Origin: Meghimatium bilineatum
Taxonomy: Eukaryota > Mollusca > Gastropoda > Stylommatophora > Philomycidae
DNA length: 64,000 nucleotides
Reading direction: 5' to 3'
Assembly: GCA_034231615.1 (NCBI GenBank)
Contig: CM067317.1
Coordinates: 22,425,477-22,489,476 of the forward strand
The notes under the pieces were generated by a model. It saw only the letters and a program-made list of their open reading frames with translations. It had not been told where the DNA came from and made no database searches. Positions 31,641-43,180 of the stretch are shown here, piece after piece (the first letter of the stretch is position 1; every line of letters begins with the position of its first letter). The translations under genes were made by a program, and so were the position numbers.

Positions 31641-32273
31641 ATTTTACGTCTGCGCTGTCTTCGTAATGAGCACTCCTCCTTTAAGCGCATGTTACATTTC
31701 GGATTTTATTTGTTTACTGTCTGACATGCTTAACTTGAAACTCTCTGTAAATACTTCATGATCTATATTCTTCCATCTGGAGATATCCTTGGCTTGAAGA
31801 CAATTTTCTCAAGTCAGAAGTAATTGCACTTGAATTTTACCAAATTAGAGATCACCATTCTGATACTGAGACATGGTCGTCTACAATATAATCCCTATTG
31901 AATAATTGGAAATCAATCGTTTTTGATGAATTATTTTACGAGTAATGTTATTTTCATAGATAACTGATTATTTCGGTGTGACAGCCAATGAAGATTAAGG
32001 AAACAGTCAACTAAATCATTTCAGAAGGCTGCATTTCCTATTAGTCAATGTGTCTTATATTGTAACCCTGCAAACACTAGTATTATCTGTCATCCATTAT
32101 GGCCTTGGTCTGGTGCTGCTGTCACAGACATACTTAAATAGACTGGAAAGAATCCAAAATTGATGCTATCAGGGCAGTGTTAGCACATGATCCTCTACGA
32201 TAGAAGACCTCTTCACATAATTAATTAAGCCTTTATTCATTCCTTTTTTGGTTAATGTTGTGATTTTTTGTTG
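31641..32273. other. Unassigned DNA
   Basis: No gene or repeat recognised. Confidence 0.4.
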
Positions 32274-32282
32274 GTCACTGAT

Positions 32283-33307
32283 TTCTTCTTCTTCTTCTTT
32301 CGTTCACTTGAAACATGTCTATATCTGCAATTCTGTCTCCTTAATAAAACTCACTGTCTTTTGTAGTTCATACAGTGTCCCATAGAGCTTTGATTCCAGT
32401 GTTGTTTCCTCTGGCAAATATGTCTGCCTCAGCGTTTCATGCTCAGAACACTCTTGAAGTATATGTTTGGCACTCTGTACTGCCTGTCCACATGTACACA
32501 TGGCCGTGTTGCCAATCTTGAACTTTGTATACATGTGACTGCGGAGTCGGTTGTGTCCTGTTCTGAGACGTAGAATTATAACTTGTTCTGATCTGTTCAT
32601 AATGTGATAGTCCTCTTGTGTTGGTGTTTGTGGCTTTCTTATTGACTTGATCATCTGTTTTTTCTGATGGTAGGTGATTGGTATATCTGGTTGATCTTCG
32701 GCAGCACCTTCCTTAGCCAGTTGGTCTGCTTTTTCATTTCCTGGTATTCCACAGTGAGAGGGTATCCACTGCATGGTTACCCTATACTGGTAAGACAATT
32801 CGCTAAGTAGTTTTTTCAAGTCTGTTAGTTTTCCAGACTGGAGAGCTTGAAGCACTGACCTTGCATCTGTCAGGAATACCACAGGCTGTAGGTCAGAGTT
32901 GGAGTTCAGCAGTTTTTTAGCTGCCACAGTAATTGCCTGGATTTCTGCATCATAATTATTGCAGAATTTTCCTGTCGGTGTTCTGATTGTATCTCTAGGC
33001 TTGTGTGGATATTCTATATATACACCTGCACCTCCATTCCTCACAGCATTCTGTGCTGACCCATCTGTGTATACTCTGACCCATATATCTTGTGGATATT
33101 CCTCGTCCAGGAAACTGAGGGTGACTGTCCTCCGCTGCACACTGTTCTGTTCGTCCTCGCTTAGTATTCCTTTCACATGGGTCTGAATGTATATTGGCAT
33201 TCCATGCCTTTCACTCCATGGGGTTTGTTCTGGTACAGACCTTAAGGGGCTGTCAACTTCAGGTAGGTCTGTAAGTTGTCTACGGAGTCGTTTAGCTTGA
33301 TGGATAC
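32283..33307 (-). mobile_element. LINE family R, intact RNase H end, with TSD
   Basis: The best-preserved element here. The minus-strand frame is open from the element's 5' edge to its stop at 32319 (about 330 codons, 293 after the first methionine at 33200). Counting from that methionine, RNase H type I residues are readable: D45 (YTDGSA), E86 (NYDAEI), D112 (FLTDARS), H149 (PSHCGIPGNEKAD) and D159. A C-terminal CTCGQAVQSAKHILQEC segment follows (about 235-251). The 3' end is AACGAAAGAAGAAGAAGAAG. The 9-mer GTCACTGAT flanks it at 32274-32282 and 33308-33316: a target-site duplication. RT and endonuclease are missing through 5' truncation. RNase H may have no host role; this is a dead but recent copy. 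Confidence 0.93.
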
Positions 33308-33316
33308 GTCACTGAT

Positions 33317-33964
33317 AATATACGTCTAGTCATGCCAAAAATAGCAAGGGGACTCCGAGTATATAAATAATGTCCAACCACAAACATGGCAATAATCAGA
33401 AACATATCCAATGAAATCCAAATTAATTATGTGCGGTGGTCTTATAAGAACTGTCGAAGGTCACAGTTAGTACGTACTAAAGATACCAACATCTCGGCGA
33501 TGCGATTCTTGTGAGATTTGTCTGACATTAAGGTAAGGCAGCAAGGTAAGGGCATACTTAATGTAAACAGCAATGAGCACAGCTCCTTACAACAATATCT
33601 AGATGAATCAAAGGGACAAATAATCAAACGTGGAAAGTCATGGGTGGCTGAAGTTGAGAGCACGGTGCTCCGATTGTATTAATTAGAATAAATAGGCAAA
33701 GGCAGTGAATGGCTGAAAATGAAGAAAGAAATAAGGCTCTGACAAATATAGTGATACAACTGGGAAAAGGTTTGGGAATGGATTGGTATCAGGACGGAGG
33801 TAAGGTACAAGAAAATGTTCAGTTCTACTCAAAACCACCAGAAAACACACTCATATAAACAGAGAAACGAATACGTAAGAAAGGGTTTTTGTTGTTTTCA
33901 CAAATAGTAAAAAGGTTCTTGAAAATTCGTACTCCTACCCCACTACAACATCAAGCATGAACAT
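33317..33964. other. Unassigned DNA
   Basis: Frame 33442-33663 (-) has no motif. No repeats before the array. Confidence 0.4.
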
Positions 33965-33965
33965 G

Positions 33966-34745
33966 GAAATAGAAGTGGTTAGTGCGGCACACAGTTACGT
34001 GATGACTAAATAGAAGCGGTGATTGTGGTACACAGTTACGTGATGACTAAATAGAAGCGGTGATTGTGGTACACAGTTACGTGATGACTAAATAGAAGCG
34101 GTAAGTGCGGCACACATTACGTGATGACTAAATAGAACGGTGAGTGCAGCACACAGTTACGTGATGACTAAATAGAACGGTGAGTGCAGCACACAGTTAC
34201 GTGATGACTAAATAGAAGCGGTGATTGTGGTACACAGTTACGTGATGACTAAATAGAAGCGGTGATTGTGGTACACAGTTACGTGATGACTAAATAGAAG
34301 CGGTGAGTGCGGCACCCAGTTACGTGATGACTAAATAGAAGCGGTTAGTGCGGCACACAGTTACGTGATGACTAAATAGAAGTGGTGAGTGTGGCACACA
34401 GTTACGTGATGACTAAATAGAAGTGGTGAGTGCGGCACACAGTTACGTGATGACTAAATAGAAGTGGTGAGTATGACACGCTGTTGAGTGGTGACTGAAA
34501 TAGAAGCGGTGAATGTGTTAAACAATTGAGTGGTGACTGAATAGTTGCGGTGATTGTGGCACACGGTTGAGTGGTGACTGAACAGAAGCGGTGAGTATGG
34601 CACGCTGTTGAGTGGTGACTGAAATAGAAGCGGTGAATGTGTTACACAATTGATTAGTGACTGAAATAGAAGCGGTGAGCATGGCACACAGGTGAGTGGT
34701 GACTCAATAGTACCAGTGAGTATTGCACACAGTTGAGTGGTGATT
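33966..34745. repeat. 41-bp minisatellite, about 19 units
   Basis: Units of ACGTGATGACTAAATAGAAG then CGGTGATTGTGGTACACAGTT. The first 12 or so (to about 34470) are close to each other; the rest have GAGTGGTGACTGAAATAGAA in place of the start, so the array has two zones. Confidence 0.95.
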
Positions 34746-35124
34746 GAAATATCAATTAACACAGTGAGACTCTGTTGACTCCCAGATATGCTGTGAAAGA
34801 TAGAAACCTGCATATTAGAAAAAAAATGGGTCATTTGACCGATACACTAGGCTCTCCACAAGATTACATTGATATATTGCCCTGGTCATGCGGGGATCAA
34901 GGGCAATAAAATAGCAGACTCATTGGCAAGCAATGTTTTAGTTTATGATACAGTATTGTAAAGACACAATGTCGACCAAATAAAAACAGTCATTGATTTA
35001 CCACAGAGTAAAGAAGAGTATATTGGAGGTGATATTGTGCACATACGCGTAATGACAGAAATTTGGTTGATGAGGGATGAGGAAAGAAAGTGTGTCTTCT
35101 GGAATGTTACCAAGATCTCATACA
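34746..35124. other. Unassigned DNA
   Basis: Nothing recognised. Confidence 0.4.
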
Positions 35125-35243
35125 CAACATCTGACTGGGGATTTTGAGTTTGTATACTCTTGGATGGCTACTGAAACGGAGAGCGGTAAACCTATGAGAA
35201 CAACCCGTGTTCTAGTATACTGGTTTCTAATCAAGAATAGTAT
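35125..35243 (+). mobile_element. Repeat X, decayed 3' part
   Basis: GGATGGCTACTGAAACGGAG, CCTATGAGAACAACC and GGTTTCTAATCAAGAAT align with the last ~115 bp of the 54-kb copy (AATGGCTGCTAGAATAGAGG ... TTTCTAATCAAGAAT) with many differences. Confidence 0.55.
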
Positions 35244-37268
35244 AGTGTACACGGCCATGACTGATGGTATTGGTAGATACTAAAGCATGCCCATATGTGG
35301 TAGAGCTATTGAATGTGAGGTGGTTCGCCACTTCCCCATCACCACAGAACTTATTGTGTAGGTTGATAATGATGAATGATGATAGTCGAGTAATGAGAAA
35401 CGCTCAATTTTGTTTAAAGTGTGAAAGAGTTGCACCATTTGTCGACCACACTCTCTCGTCTTCATCCAACAGTGTTTCAGTAGAAAGATAAATCAAGACG
35501 ACTGGAGATGTACCAAGATGCAATGGATGACCAGAGTGGCATGTGTCTCAAAAAGCCAAAATGTGATGTGGTAAGGTTGGAGTAAAGGGGTGATACAGGG
35601 GTTTTTCGATTTGGCTTAACTATGACTATCTCGTAAAAGGTGTCCGTCTGTCAGGGAATTGGTCTCTAGTAATCCAAAGGTCATTGCTACCTGTGTCATT
35701 AGATACTACATGATTGCAATCTGTAAAACTGATTCATTTATAGGAAACACTCTACAAGAGAGTTAAACTAGGGTTGATTTATCCTCTTAGAAGAGATAAC
35801 AACTATAATAATGTAGAATCGCTACTTGTAACTAATATTACAAATACAGTAAAACAAATTTCAAATGGAAATAACAAAACAACAGAAGAAGGACATTTTA
35901 TACTTCACGGTCTAATAAGGACTCTTATCAAGAAACAAAATAAATCAGAAATAAACACACACAATTATCAATGCAAAGAGGCGGTCTCACAACACCATAT
36001 TACTGCATTAGGAAAGAAAACAAAACGCAATCATATATCGGTATGGACAACATTAGTGAGTGCTTAATTTTACGCATTATTGATAGATACAAATAGAAAT
36101 AGAGCGATGTAAGAGGAATGCCAGAAGCAATCATGAGTATCAAATCTGACCGAATGCCTCACGCCAGTGATGAGAACTGTAGGCATAGACATATATAACC
36201 ACTAAATAGTACGACACACATCTGACAATGTGATTAATTATACTTGTTTTCTAAACATTACCTAACATTATTTTTGTTGTCTACTTTTTATTGTTTTCAC
36301 ATTGTCGGAATTTCTCTGACAGCTTGATAGTTTTTTGCCCCCATAGCCGAGGTATGTTTACCGGCATTGTGAACACATTGAACAGTATAACTAATAAATC
36401 ACTAGAATGCAAAACTGTTAGATTTAAAGTTAATTACACTGACACGAACCATCTTATTAGAACTTAATACACTGAAAACATAACAAGTGTGCCCACATGT
36501 GTACATAGTCTGGATATTAGAGTACCTTATCCTTCTAACGTAGTCATTAAAACAAATTTAACTTGAAACGCACTGAGTCCGACACATAAATAGTTGACAA
36601 TAATGCCTGCTTTCTCTCTAAGATATCTAGGTTCTTTCTAGTTTACAATCGCTACTCTGAAAATATTCTCAAAATATATAGTTTTTTATTTGAAGAATAA
36701 TTTTCACTGTGCAAGCAGATTGTTTACGTAATATTTTACTGCTAGTGACATATGGACTGTAAATTCAGAGAACTAATTGTTAATGTATTTTTATTTTCCC
36801 ATACACATTGCATCTTATTCAACAAATTAAAAAGGATACTTCTAGAAGTATCTCTCAAAATACGTAATTTTGTAGTTTCAGAGAGTGACTAATGATCATA
36901 TGAACCGACAACGGCAGATCCAGGACCTAGGAATTCCATCTATTTCACAAGATGTAGAGAATATATGCGGATGTATCTCGTGGCGCGTTGATAATATTTT
37001 CATAGTCCTACCCGTCGCTGGACAAGAGATATTGAAAATGAATGCACATGTTTCTAGAGGAGGCCAGAATCCTTGCCAGATAAACTTGCCAGAATCCTTG
37101 GAGATTTCAGGAGTTTCAAAAGAAAGACTACATTCTGGAAAGAAAACGTCACATGCCAAACATTGGTCAATCGTCAACCTAAAATATCTCCACGAGCAAT
37201 TCCACACTACTTCAATCTCTTAACAACAGTCGGTGTCCTCGTCCAACGGACGCATATATGCAAAAAAG
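35244..37268. other. Unassigned DNA with two unrecognised frames
   Basis: Plus-strand frames at 35774-36067 (97 codons) and 36885-37223 (112 codons, overlapped by a 103-codon frame on the other strand) have no domain, signal or homology I can recognise. The second contains a ~25-bp direct repeat (GCCAGAATCCTTG). I do not call either a gene. Confidence 0.4.
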
Positions 37269-37269
37269 T

Positions 37270-37452
37270 CGAGTTCAAAAGTCGTTGAGGATTAACTTCA
37301 CTGTACTCGGTTTCCCATATGTACTCTGTCACTATCAACGAAGCGGCACACCACCTGTCGAGAGCACCACTCACGTCACGTAACTCCATAGCTTCAAGCA
37401 ATAATCCACAGGGATCTTCGAAAAAATCCACCTGGTAAACACGACGCACATA
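37270..37452 (-). mobile_element. SINE-C copy 2
   Basis: The minus strand runs CGTGTTTACCAGGTGGATTT, GAAGATCCCTGTGGATTATT, GCTATGGAGTTACGTGACGT, GTGCCGCTTCGTTGATAGTG, GGGAAACCGAGTACAGTGAA, the same series as 54905-55070. The tRNA-like head of the other copy is missing. Confidence 0.8.
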
Positions 37453-37828
37453 TACGTGATTTATAATGTTCTTCCTGCCCATTGTCATTTTCCTGACACA
37501 TATTTTGACGCTAGTCTTTCAGCTCTCTTATTACCCTCAACTCCCGCATACCAGGGCAAAATATTCACGTTAAGTACTTTGAGGTGTGAAACCCAAAATA
37601 CACAATTCATTAATGAAGTACCCACCCATTAAAAATTTTTCGGAGCATGGATTGAGAGTGCAAAAAATTAATCTCCATGATTGTCAATGCTTCTGCGATA
37701 GATTTTACTGTCTCCACAACTGCCTCAATCTCCATTCTCATAATGTATGTTGCTGTATTACACTCCACACTAATCAGCAATTAATCCACCTTTTATATTT
37801 GAAGAAGAACCTAATTCCGACTAAGATA
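37453..37828. other. Unassigned DNA
   Basis: No motif seen. Confidence 0.4.
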
Positions 37829-37829
37829 T

Positions 37830-38315
37830 AATCCTTTGGGGCCACTGAAAGAAGCATATTTCGCTGTACGATTTATCCGATGGTGACAAATTAAAGAACC
37901 ATAATTCCCTGCACGATTTATTCACTGGGACCACTTAAAGAACCATACTTCACTGTGCGCTTTATCCCCTGGGACCACATACAGAACTATATTTCGCTGC
38001 ACCATTTAACACATGAAGCCACTGACAAACATACTTCGCTGCATGATTTATCACATGGGGCAAGCAACAGAACCATACTTCGCTGCACGATTTGTCACAT
38101 AGGACAACCAACAAAACCATACTTTATTGCACGATTTGTCACATGGGGTACCAAGAGAACCATACTTCGCTGCACGATTTATTACATGAGGCAACCAACA
38201 GAACCATATTTCGCTGCACGATTAATCACATGGGGCTACCAACAAAACTATACTTCGTTTCACGATTTATCCCCTGGGGCCACTTACAAAACCATACTTC
38301 GCAGCACGTTTCTTA
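37830..38315. repeat. ~44-bp minisatellite
   Basis: About ten units of AACCATACTTCGCTGCACGA then TTTATCACATGGGGCAACCAAC. Two overlapping plus-strand frames are artefacts of the array. Confidence 0.92.
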
Positions 38316-39752
38316 AATAACATCTATACAGGTAACTAGATTGACAACTTGTTATACACATCAAATAAGTATCGTAAGATAATACACACTGGGTTTTTGT
38401 AGTGCATAAATACGCTGCGTATTTAATGCTTACAGTATTATGAAATATAAAATATTGCAAATTTTAAGCATTTTCGAACTTGATAATTATCAACTATTAT
38501 TGAATGTCTATAGTGCTATTATTACACCCAATAGTATTGCCAGTGCTATGTGAGCAAACTACGTTCGAAGAACGACAAATCGACCGCCGAGTTTGGTTTT
38601 TCGAGGCGAACTCAATATATACTCTACAATACAGTAAAATGCTGTATTAATATCACTAAAAACACAAACATTTAATGCTACTAAAATAGAAAATGCACAA
38701 CTACAAACACTTTCTTTAAGTAAATACGCTCTTCCACTGCAAAGAAACTACTTCTGTAAATGGATCATACAAAATTCAAAACAATTATTAAAGTGTTTAC
38801 GTTTGAGTTTTCTATAGTAATGATGACCAAATTACAAGAAATTCATATCAATTAACACATTAGTGTAATGTGTACTTGTTAACTAATTACAAGAAATGTA
38901 TATTAATTAACACTGTATTGTAATGTCCACTTGCTATCCTAACCGAACAAACTTGTCATTTCATACATGCAAACTGCCACATTTACTAAATTAGAAATTC
39001 CCATGAACAATTCCGATGTGAGGGTTAACGAGTACACGCGACTTGGCCGTGTCTCACGAGACAAACTCAGTGGACAAAATCGGAAAAGACGGATGAACCA
39101 CGTGACACTTTTCTGAAAGTTAAAACGTCTAGAACCTACGGAACACGGATTGAGCAATTTTAATACAAATTACCGCTTATTAAAAATGAAAGTATGAAAA
39201 TATTCAGATGTAAGTATTTGTTCATTCATTAAGTACTTATTTGGATATAGTGGACTAGAACTAACAGTAATTGCACAAAAAGAATTTTAATTGGCAGAAA
39301 ATATAGGGCCTAAATCATGACATTATTCAAACGTTTAAATTATTCGTTGGATTGCAAACTCAATTTATAGTGGTAACATTAAACATAACCATAACGTTTC
39401 GTCTCCGCATCCAAACATGTCTGCGGCCTTGCAGTAGTCTAAAAAGAATAAATGTAATTACCAGGGAGACAGTTTTTCTTGGACTGTTGTGCCATTTTTT
39501 GGACGTATTTCGGCAATGCTTCAAGGAAGTTGCAATGCATATCTGCCTTAGATTGTTCTTTTGAAGCATTTGATTTGCTAAGATGTTTTACTACTGTGTA
39601 CACATTTCGGTTTCACTCAGGTACATATCGGACTAAATGTCTGAGCTATTTACTGAAGGCAATATTTTCCACAATGTTTTTTCCCCCTTGAAACTGTCAG
39701 AGTAACTAATCAATTCCGTTATTCGAGTGTGTCCCTAAGGACACACTTCAAT
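38316..39752. other. Unassigned DNA
   Basis: A ~55-bp segment with AATTACAAGAAAT and AATTAACAC occurs twice at 38828-38940. Frames at 39352-39691 on both strands show no domain. Confidence 0.4.
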
Positions 39753-39754
39753 GT

Positions 39755-39862
39755 GGCAATCTTTAGTTAACATAGAAATATTTTAGTTAACATAGAAATA
39801 GTTTAGTTAAAATAGAAATATTTTAATTAACATAGAAATAGTTTTGTTAACATATACATGTT
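39755..39862. repeat. 20-bp tandem repeat
   Basis: Five units of TTAGTTAACATAGAAATATT with small differences. Confidence 0.9.
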
Positions 39863-40504
39863 CTATGTTGGACCTTGTGTTTTGGGGACGACGTAGGTCA
39901 AAACAACGAATTACATAAAATCACACCCGAATCCTGTTCAACCTAGCGAAAATGTGAGCACAAAGACATTGCGACTCTTTCTATTCGTTGTGTTTCATAC
40001 TGTGTTCCTGACAAATGAATTTTGCTCGAAACGTCGATTTCTGTGCGTTATATATGTTACCATTTATTAGTAAAATGTCATTACCTTTTTCCAAATTTCT
40101 CCATATTATAAATAAGTTCACAATTCACTCAGTTGAGTATAATGCAATCGCTTTATTTATTTATTTATTAACTCACTTCCAGAGTTATTGCGCGGCTGCT
40201 GTAACCCTGATACTTATAGTACAAAGATAGACGTCTTGAGTAAAGCCCCTCAATGACAAATTATTATCCAGGGCAATAATACCTACATCAAGATATCGTG
40301 ATAAAAAAATAATTATATTAATAATGAATGTAATTTTTATGATTGGACTAATTCAGTTCTTGCTTTCTCCATACAATCACCCAGATAAATTACGTCCTGG
40401 AGTATTCACTGTTATAAGTTTTAAGACATAACACCGAATATGGAATGTTAGTTGCCATATAAGGCAGAACTCCAAATGTACAGTGTTAGCTGCAATATGA
40501 AACA
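39863..40504. other. Unassigned DNA
   Basis: No gene seen. Confidence 0.4.
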
Positions 40505-40775
40505 TAATTCCAGCTCTTGGTTCTTGGTTTTTTATTAGAAACTGGCCTCACAGCACTTGGGGCATTCCCATAAGTGCTCCGACCTCTGTTCCAGCAGCCA
40601 TCCGACTCCATAGTGTCTCGAGTCAAATGCCGCTGAAACAGATGTCGACATCAGAGCACAACTCTGGCCCTTGCGACAGGTTTCTTTGTTGTTCCGTCCA
40701 CCCACGCCGTGCCCGTAACTAGATCAAGCGAAACGTCGGCCTGCCGGAACAACATGGTAACTGTTATCGAAGTTT
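40505..40775 (-). mobile_element. Repeat X, copy 2 (5' part missing)
   Basis: In the plus orientation: ATTAGAAACTGGCCTCACAG, CATTCCCATAAGTGCTCCGA, GCACAACTCTGGCCCTTGCG, GCCTGCCGGAACAACATGGT, the reverse complement of the X copies at 17.0 and 54.0 kb. About 120 bp of the element's beginning are not present. Confidence 0.85.
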
Positions 40776-41038
40776 ACGACATACTGCTAAAAATCCAGAT
40801 TAGGAGAGTTAGCTGCAATATGAGACGGAACTCTAGATATAGAGTGTCAGCTGCGATATGGGACATTACTTAAGATATGGAGTGCTAGCTGTATATGTAA
40901 TATACAGTTACGAACATAATATACGTGCATGTATATGTGCATATAATGTATTTGATACATAGATATCTAGTAAATAGTAACTAAACTTACGAGTATTTGA
41001 GTAATTATAGATATCTAGTACATATAAATACACAACAG
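40776..41038. other. Short degenerate repeats
   Basis: Variants of GATATGGAGTGTTAGCTGC recur at about 40435-40500 and 40790-40890 around the X copy, so X may lie inside a small tandem repeat of about 40-45 bp. Confidence 0.45.
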
Positions 41039-41039
41039 A

Positions 41040-41545
41040 TGTAGTAAAGCATACCAAGCCCAAGGACAAATGACATCAATCTTCAGAAACAAAAATGTAG
41101 ATTTAAACACCAAAATAACACTATTCAAAACAATTATTATACCAATGATGTGTTACCAAAACCAAACATGGACAACGACAGCACAAGATATACGTAAACT
41201 TGCGACAGCTGAAATGGCATGTTTGCGCAGAATCATAGGAATACCGCTAAGAGACAGAGTGAGAAATAAAGACATTAGACAAAGATCCGCTACCACTCCA
41301 ATCTTGAAATATATTAAGATACAACAGATCAAATGGTTTGCACACATCAGCAGACTACCATCAGACAGCATACCACAGCAAGCTATGCTACACAGATACA
41401 GTGAAGGCAGATCTAGACGCCGACCACGAAAACGATGGACCACCGAAATAAAAGAGGTGACAATCTCCACAATATTCTCAGCGCACAGGATGGTCACCTC
41501 CAGACAACTATTCTAACCCCGACGCTGAAAGGCAACAAAGGGTTT
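41040..41545 (+). mobile_element. LINE family C C-terminus with GATA tail
   Basis: An open frame of 148 codons reads MTSIFRNKNVDLNTKITLFK, MMCYQNQTWTTTAQDIRKLA, CLRRIIGIPLRDRVRNKDIR, QQIKWFAHISRLPSDSIP, SRRRPRKRWTTEIKEVT. It parallels the 8.9-kb copy (CYQCQTWTLD, RRMIGVSLRDKIRN, GRPRKRWID). It is the region behind the RT catalytic box; RT is absent through 5' truncation. Just after the coding end the sequence passes into a long (GATA)n run, which is likely the grown tail. Confidence 0.85.
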
Positions 41546-41654
<109 letters not shown>

Positions 41655-42303
41655 ATAAAATACATATTAACTAAACCTACGAGTGCTTGAACAATTATAT
41701 TTAGCAATGCACATTCCCAAGGTTCATTAGATAAATATACATGTAAGGTTTGGCTGAAAACTTGATCTCGCATCACAGGATATGCTCCCGCATTATTCAT
41801 GACATGATTGCACTAGTCTCACACTGAACAAACAGACAAAACGTTGCATGTGCGTTACCTTAGATTGCCTTAGAAAAAACTGGAAAAAAGACTTTTATGG
41901 GAGAAAACAGTTACACATTTAGAAGTCTAGGAAAATAAATGAATTGCTAAAGCGAACGAACTAAATCCATCTCCATATTATAGGTCGTGGACATTCATTA
42001 CACAGAGTTGCACATCGTAGCTGATCGGATTTTTAATTGGCTGGTGACAAAGTATATACGAAGTGTAGCAAAAGAAAAGTTCGATTTAGTGATATCAACA
42101 AAGATCTGTGGCACTGTGTTTGACTAGTTGTCGGGGCCTAAATTGAAAGATGTACTTGTAGGAACCATGGATCTCTAGATACAAGGAAACTATAAGGAAT
42201 TCATCACGGCACTTTGTTGTTTGTAAATAATCGTCGCGAGAAGTTTCTCTATAGTACTATGCATTTTATATATGTTGTTTAAGTTATATTGGTGAATATT
42301 TGT
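41655..42303. other. Unassigned DNA
   Basis: No motif seen. Confidence 0.4.
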
Positions 42304-42362
42304 AATTGGTTGGCTTGCTTATCCAGCGGTCCATGGGCTCATGACCTTTGACCCAATAAAGA
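42304..42362 (+). repeat. Interspersed ~50-bp motif, copy 2
   Basis: TATCCAGCGGTCCATGGGCT and ATGACCTTTGACCC, followed by AATAAAG, matches 4074-4124. The AATAAA may be chance or a poly(A) signal of an unknown element. Confidence 0.6.
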
Positions 42363-42465
42363 TTTGTTAAAATGGTTATGCCACTGGGACTACTTTAGTT
42401 AGTAGAGCATATATCTTGAAAATATATATACTGTAAGGTAACTATGTAATTTTTGCGCTTACAGT

Positions 42466-43180
42466 CAGCTCTTAGTTAGACGTGTCAAATCGTGTAGAAT
42501 ATACGTATGTTACATTCAGCTCTTACTTAGACCTGTCAAATCGCGTAGAATATACGTGTGTTACAGTCAGCTCTTACTTAGACCTGTCAAATCGTGTAGA
42601 ATATACGTGTGTTACATTCAGCTCTTACTTAGACCTGTCAAATCGTGTAGAATATACATGTGTTACAGTCAGCTCTTACTTAGAAGTGTCAAACCGTGTA
42701 GAATATACGTGTGTTACAGTCAGCTCTTACTTAGACCTGTCAAATCGTGTAGAATATACGTGTGTTACAGTCAGCTCTTACTTAGACGTGTCAAACCGTG
42801 TAGAATATACGTGTGTTACAGTCAGCTCTTACTTAGACGTGTCAAATCGTGTAGAATATACGTGTGATACAGTCAGCTCTTACTTAGACCTGTCAAATCG
42901 TGTAGAATATACGTGTGTTACAGTCAGCTCTTACTTAGACGTGTCAAACCGTGTAGAATATACGTGTGTTACAGTCAGCTCTTACTTAGACCTGTCAAAT
43001 CGTGTAGAATATACGTGTGTTGCAGTCAGCTCTTACTTAGACGTGTCAAACCGTGTAGAATATACGTGTGTTACAGTCAGCTCTTACTTAGACGTGTCAA
43101 ATCGTGTAGAATATACGTATGTTACAGTCAGCTCTTACTTAGACCTGTCAAATCATATAGAATATACGTGTCGAAAGTTA
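42466..43180. repeat. 51-bp minisatellite, 14 units
   Basis: Units of CAGCTCTTACTTAGACCTGT, CAAATCGTGTAGAATATACG, TGTGTTACAGT. Two variant positions (CCTG or CGTG; AATCG or AACCG) make three unit types. 51 is a multiple of three, so frames stay open over 235 codons (17-residue unit with SNRVEYTCVTV) and in a second frame. These are not taken as genes: no start context, no domain, and openness follows from the unit. Confidence 0.95.

Noticed and set aside
35774-36067. 97-codon frame rich in N, T and K
   Set aside because: No motif, ordinary AT-rich composition, no promoter or splice context.
36885-37223. 112-codon plus and 103-codon minus frames as a possible host exon
   Set aside because: Both strands are open over the same DNA, there are no splice signals I can trust and no recognised domain.
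37830-38320. 121-codon histidine- and leucine-rich frame
   Set aside because: It follows the 44-bp tandem array and shifts with it.
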